From positions 8,836,842-8,900,841 of the forward strand of contig CM041197.1 of assembly GCA_023078555.1 (NCBI GenBank): 64,000 nt of DNA. Reading direction: 5' to 3'. Each line of letters starts with the position of its first letter. The first letter of the stretch is position 1. The DNA comes from Ulva prolifera. Taxonomy: Eukaryota; Chlorophyta; Ulvophyceae; Ulvales; Ulvaceae. Position numbers and translations under genes: made by a program. The notes below the pieces were generated by a model. It saw nothing but the letters and a program-made list of their open reading frames with translations. It did not search any database and had not been told where the DNA came from. Shown piece after piece: positions 59,148 through 64,000 of the stretch.

Positions 59148-59454
59148 TGGTATCGGTGATCGTTTACGTTATGTCTTTGTATGGTCTTGTTCAGGAAGTC
59201 ATCGGCCAATGTCTGTGCGCAGACTCGGCGGGGCATTCCACTGTTCTGTCGGCGCTTAGACTGCGGTCAATAAGCGCAGATATCATTAGCTGTCTCGTGG
59301 CATATTGTTATCAGATACAATTCGAGCAGCTGTTTCAAATGATTAGCGCTGAGAAAAGCGAATGCGTTCGCTGATTTTTCCAATCCGACGGCTTGCGAGC
59401 CAAACCTTTGCTTCGTTGCTGCGCGCGACGCACAACCGCCCGTTCTACTGTAGG

Positions 59455-61150
59455 ATGTCTCAATCCAACCGCTCGGCTTCAAACTCTTCTCGCGAGGAGA
59501 ATCGCGGCGAGGCTGATCAGCAGCCTATTGTCGACAGGGGCGCTCACCAGCAGCTCCCTGGTGGAGAGCAGCCCGAGGGCATGCTGCTCCGTGATGGACG
59601 AGTGGTCCGGCCACGCTCTTCCGCTCAGACTGGGCACAGCAGTCAGCAGGTGCCCAATCCTTCTCATGTCGTGAATGATTCAAGTCACGCTGAATCGTTT
59701 ATCACGCTTGAAACGTTGACCGAAGCGCTGCGAGCGTCTCGGGGACGTAACGAGCCTGATTTGACAAAGGGAAAACTGCCTGAGTGGAATCATAAGACCG
59801 AAAGTTTCGTTGCGTACGAACAGAAAGTCTTTTTGTGGTTAGGGCAATACGAGCTAGACCATCTGTTGCAGCACGCACCGTCTGCGGACGATCAGCGTGT
59901 TCATGCTAGGGCGAGGACACAGGTCCTTATGTCTTTGCCTGACGCTGATAGAACGACTGTCTATCGAATGTCGCATTTGTGCGAGGCCTGGGCCTACCTT
60001 ACTGCAAAGTATAGGCCCAGCACCGAAGCCGAGATCCACAGGTTGTGGAGCCGGTTTAATTCTTTGTCACAGAACAATAGAGATGTCGCATCTTATTGTG
60101 GTGATGTTATGAGTGTGTACACTCAACTGGAGGCACTAGGTGCCGATGTGGGCCAGCGATGGCTCAGACTCAAACTGTTAGAGGTGGGGGAGGAGTTCAA
60201 TGCCGTGCGCGGCGAAGTTCTTCACTCCTCCCCTCATGTCATAATTTCACGTTTGACCGAACACGCCGATTTGCTGAAGCAACAGCGGCAGCTGCAGGCT
60301 AGGTCTGGGGCGCCCGCGGGCAAACCAGGCCAAGGCTGGCGAAAGCAACCCCGTGGTGATGGTCCTGTGGTCGCCGCTCTTGGGGCTGGCCAGGCTCCTC
60401 GCGAGGAGACCAGGACCTGTTTCTTCTGCAAGAAGAAGGGACATTTGCGTGCGATCTGCACCCAACGCAAACAGGCTGCGGCCAAAGATGTGTGTGCGGT
60501 TGAGATGCCTGAGCAATATCCAATGCCTGACGCGTCTCTGCCATGGAACATTATTGTAGATAGTGGGTCGGACATGCACATAGTAGGGAATCGTGAAATG
60601 TTCACTGAGTACGGTCCGTGTCAGAAAGTTGCCAATCTCGCGGGACCTGGGCAGCTTTCTATCATGGGCAGGGGAACCATTTTGGTGAACCTGGGTACTT
60701 ACGTGGATAAGCATGGTCAAAATCATCCGTTAGATGTCGAGATCCCTGGTGTATACTATGCTCCTGAATGTCCGTACAACCTGCTTAGTACAATGTGTCT
60801 TAGACACGAGCAAATGTTCCTAGACACGCGTAGAAATGTGTTGTATGTCCCGGGTCTTGGTGACATGGCCACCGACGTAGAAGATGACGTCAAATGTCAG
60901 GAACTAGATGTTGATGGTCACCCTGTGTTTGCGTTCAAAATGGCTGTGGAAACTAAGCCCATTCTCGTCGGTGGGCCTGTCAATAGGGGGGTGGTCTGGT
61001 CTAACCAGAGCAGTCCGACCTGCATGGTCGCGGACCAGCAACAATGGCATCATGTGGCAGTTGCGGCTGTTGATCTTGCGCGCCCCAATGCTGGGGGGGC
61101 CGAGGTCCCACATGATGCGTATTTGCTGAACCCTGCTTTTATCGCACATT
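59455..61150 (+). mobile_element. Copia-2 gag and protease region
   Basis: ATG at 59455 (MSQSNRSASN). CCHC knuckle CFFCKKKGHLRAIC near 60420; protease DSGSD near 60560. Same organisation as Copia-1. Confidence 0.88.
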
Positions 61151-62300
61151 TGTCTTTTCACCAGTCGAACTGGGTGCTCAAGCGTATGCAGTCGAACGCT
61201 GAGTTTTATGGTGGTTTGAATTTGAGTGTCGATTCCGAACCTTTCGGAAATAGATGTCATGGCTGCAGAATTGGCAAAGTACCTGCGGGTAAATTCTCTG
61301 CCAATGACCGTGAGCTCATGGGCCAGGCGAAATACCCTGGCGAGCAACTGCATGCCGATCTAGCTGGTCCTGTCACTCCAGTAGGAATTGGAGGTGTGAA
61401 ATATGTCTTGTTTGTGATGTGTGCTTTTACTCGTTATACTTTCGTGGTCGGTCTGCGCAAAAAGAGTGAGGCTGCGGCCATGATCTCTTATATCATAGAG
61501 CGCATTAGGGTAAATGTGGTGAAGCCAGGTGAACCGGGTGTGCGCATCCTTCACACTGACAAAGGGGGAGAGTTTATGGTCGAGGCCTTAAAGCTCTACC
61601 TCCAACGTCGCGGCATCAATCACCGCACTACCCCCACAGCTGATCATCGCTGTAATGGCATGATCGAGCGGAGGATAGGAGTCGCCTTTGAGGCACTCCG
61701 TGCTGTGCTGCTTGTGAGTGGCCTCCCTCTGTTCCTGTGGATTGAATGCCTTGCCAGTGTTGTCCATGGTCACAATCTGACGCCGTGTTCGGCGCTGTAC
61801 CATGACAAGCTGGCACGTATCCTGAAATCCCAGAAAGCTCAGATGGCCATAAACGCTGCGGCGGATGTGGCTGAGGCTGAAAAGGGTCAAGGAAAGCGCA
61901 TGAAAAAGGCCGAGCGCGACAAGTTGAAAGAGGAGGAGCAACGCAAGTATAAATTGCTTGCAAGTACTGAGTTAGATGAGTTTCTAGTGCGGTCGTGTGA
62001 TAAGGATATAATTCCTTATATGTCTTTTTTCAGGGACACCTCCGTTGAGGTGTTCCAGGATTTGCTGCAGCAGCAGCGTCCATGGGGGGTTGAGGTGTAT
62101 GCATATCCCAGGGATGACAAGCTGCGGAAGTTGTCCCCTAGGGGTGTGTTAGCACATTGGGTCGGGGCTGGGCTGGGCCCCAGCATGCAGCGTGTGTACG
62201 CCCAGGATGTTCCTGGGGGTAGGGTGTTTGTTGTGCGCCAGATCATGTGCACTGCGGATCAGATGATCCGCCACGTACGAAAGTACGATGCGTCCGCCGT
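61150..62300 (+). mobile_element. Copia-2 integrase region
   Basis: HHCC zinc-binding region ending in CHGCRIGKVP, then LHADLAGP, RILHTDKGGEF and NGMIERRIG of the D-D-E core. No LTR insertion at the position used in Copia-1. Confidence 0.87.
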
Positions 62301-63499
62301 TGTGGACAAGAGAGAGCCTGCGGAGTTTGCGAACTCCTACACGGTTGTCTTTGAGGGGGATAACGAGGGTGAACGTGTGACAGACAGCGATGTTCCTGAT
62401 TTCCTGTCTGACCACACATATGATGGGGGAGTGCTGCGCCGTCTGCGTGACCAGCTCCACACCCCCCCTGGGCACGGTAGGGTTCCTGTCATGGACATGA
62501 CGTTCCGGCAAGACAACCCGGAGCCAAACCCCACGGCATATTCACCTCGGCTTGGGTATGGCGACTCTGCGGAGATAATTCGGCGTGACCCTGCTCGGGA
62601 CACACCGGAAATGGCCAGAGCAGCTCTGCATCGCACGCGTGCGATGTCCAGGGCTGCAGCCCATCCTGACGTCATCCCCCCTCCCCGTGCACGTGGTGAA
62701 CTGCGTCATTTGGAGGCTGGTCCCTCGCGCACAACTCGTTATGTGCCCACACGTGCTGCTGCATTGCACGACCCAGGTGTAGACGTTGCGTTCCCCGTTC
62801 CTGTGTCTGCGAGTGAATCGGACGACGACATGGACAGTGATGGTCCTGGCGTCTATGACGACGATGACGAACAACGCATGGACTACACCGTCTCAGATGA
62901 TGAAAGAGCTGCGGCTCATCAGAATCTGGAGGCTCAGCGGGTCCGCTCAGGGAGTAATTCGGCTGCGGCCTCAGCATCTGGCGCGGGGGCAGTTGCTCCG
63001 CCCCTGCGAGGAGCAGAGGCGCCGAGGCCCTTCTGGGAGGATGAGCCAGATGAGGTGGAGACCGGGTCCGAATTAGGGGGAGAGGGCCCGGACCCCTCAG
63101 CCGCTGTCGGGGTTGATTTGCCTGACGAGGTGAGGGCCATTCCAGCCGCCTTGCCCCGCATTAAAATCAATCCTCTTGTACGCAGACGCCTTGTTCCATT
63201 GGCTGCGGATGTAGCAGCTGTGCATATGAATGAGCCTGCGGGCTCTAATGCTAGTAGTGAAACAGTTGTTGCTGCTATTGAAGTTTCAGCTTGCAGGCAG
63301 GACACATCAGCCGCGGCTGACTGTGGAGTGTCCTGTGCAGGCCTGAAGCCTCAGCATGTGGAGTCTGGTGAGCAGCAGAGTGTTCAGCGTCGTGGGTCGC
63401 GCCGAGCAGCTGCCGCCAGGAAGCAGAAGGCCTCCTCCGACCCTGATATGCCTTCTATGAAGGAAGGACTTGCGGGTCCGGACAGGGATGCATGGCTGC

Positions 63500-64000
63500 G
63501 TGCCATGCAGGAGGAGGTAGATGCACTGGGTGAGCACGGAACCTTCGGGTTGTGCTATCTGCCTGCGGGCAAACGGGCTATCTCGGGCAAATGGGTGCTC
63601 AAGATCAAGCGTGGGCCTGCGGGGGAGATTCAGCGCTACAAGGCACGCTATGTAGCGCGGGGTTTTTCTCAGGTAGAGGGTGTAGACTTTTTTGAGACTT
63701 GGTCACCTGTTGGGAGCTATGCGACACTTCGTGTGTTGCTGTCAGTTGCTGCTCAGGCAGATTTAGAAATTAGACACATAGATATACAGTGTGCTTTTCT
63801 GAATGGTGAGCTGGAGGAGGAAGTGTTCGTTGAACAGCCCCCGTACTTCACTGACGGGACAGCACGTGTATGGAGATTGCATAAAACCCTGTATGGCCTG
63901 AAGCAAGCTGCTCGCGAGTGGCATAAAGCTTTAATAAAGGTCTTAGCAGAGATGGGATTTGTGTGCGCACAAAGTGATCCCGGACTGTATGTTAGAACAT
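63500..64000 (+). mobile_element. Copia-2 reverse transcriptase, N-terminal part
   Basis: GFSQVEGVDFFETWSPVGSY, CAFLNGELEEEVF and KTLYGLKQAAREW are present; the catalytic box lies beyond the window end. Confidence 0.88.

Larger units (their letters stand above)
58803..64000 (+). mobile_element. Ty1/copia retrotransposon Copia-2, runs off window
   Basis: Second member of the same family, starting with a complete LTR and a primer-binding site and continuing through gag, protease, integrase and into reverse transcriptase, where the window ends. The visible part looks whole, with no interruption noticed, unlike Copia-1. The right LTR lies outside the window. By eye the internal sequence is close to Copia-1 (roughly nine bases in ten identical). 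Confidence 0.9.

Overview
The window reads as nuclear DNA of a green alga (Chlorophyta, perhaps chlorophycean). This is inferred from five multi-exon host genes with plant/algal relatives (an ATXR2-type SET protein, a SnRK2 kinase, a UGT80 sterol glucosyltransferase, a Fax-type GST-fold protein and a METTL24/FkbM-type methyltransferase), from GC-rich coding exons, and from introns that mostly start GTGCG and end TGCAG. The species cannot be named from the sequence.

Layout. Positions 550-10291 (minus strand) hold long Ala/Pro/Ser/Gln-rich open blocks with basic nuclear-localisation-like motifs, probably exons of one large gene of unknown function. A seven-exon ATXR2-like SET/MYND gene lies at 17268-12973 (minus), a five-exon Fax/GST-like gene at 21218-18349 (minus) and a SnRK2-type kinase at 24244 to about 22526 (minus). 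Divergent from the kinase is a seven-exon sterol glucosyltransferase at 26359-32239 (plus). Converging on it is a five-exon secreted METTL24-like methyltransferase at 46423-35534 (minus). Its second intron is about 8.2 kb and holds a decayed hAT transposon, several short dispersed repeats and a long CA/CG microsatellite. For all five genes the chosen splice sites keep codon phase and restore the family alignment across each junction; two junctions are ambiguous (the UGT80 second donor and the kinase 3-prime end).

From about 49.7 kb to the end the window is a nest of transposable elements: a reversed Copia LTR split by a short PIF/Harbinger-like element with TTA target duplications; a decayed Ty1/copia element (Copia-1) carrying a solo LTR with a 5-bp target duplication; a Ty3/gypsy chromodomain remnant; and the 5-prime part of a second, much better preserved Ty1/copia element (Copia-2) that runs off the window.

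The host genes do not form a pathway or operon. The most notable points are the transposon-filled intron, the sense-strand poly-C tracts in introns, the repeat unit shared by two introns, a perfect 31-bp inverted repeat inside a SET-gene intron, and the head-to-head LTR junction. No plainly new biological system was found.
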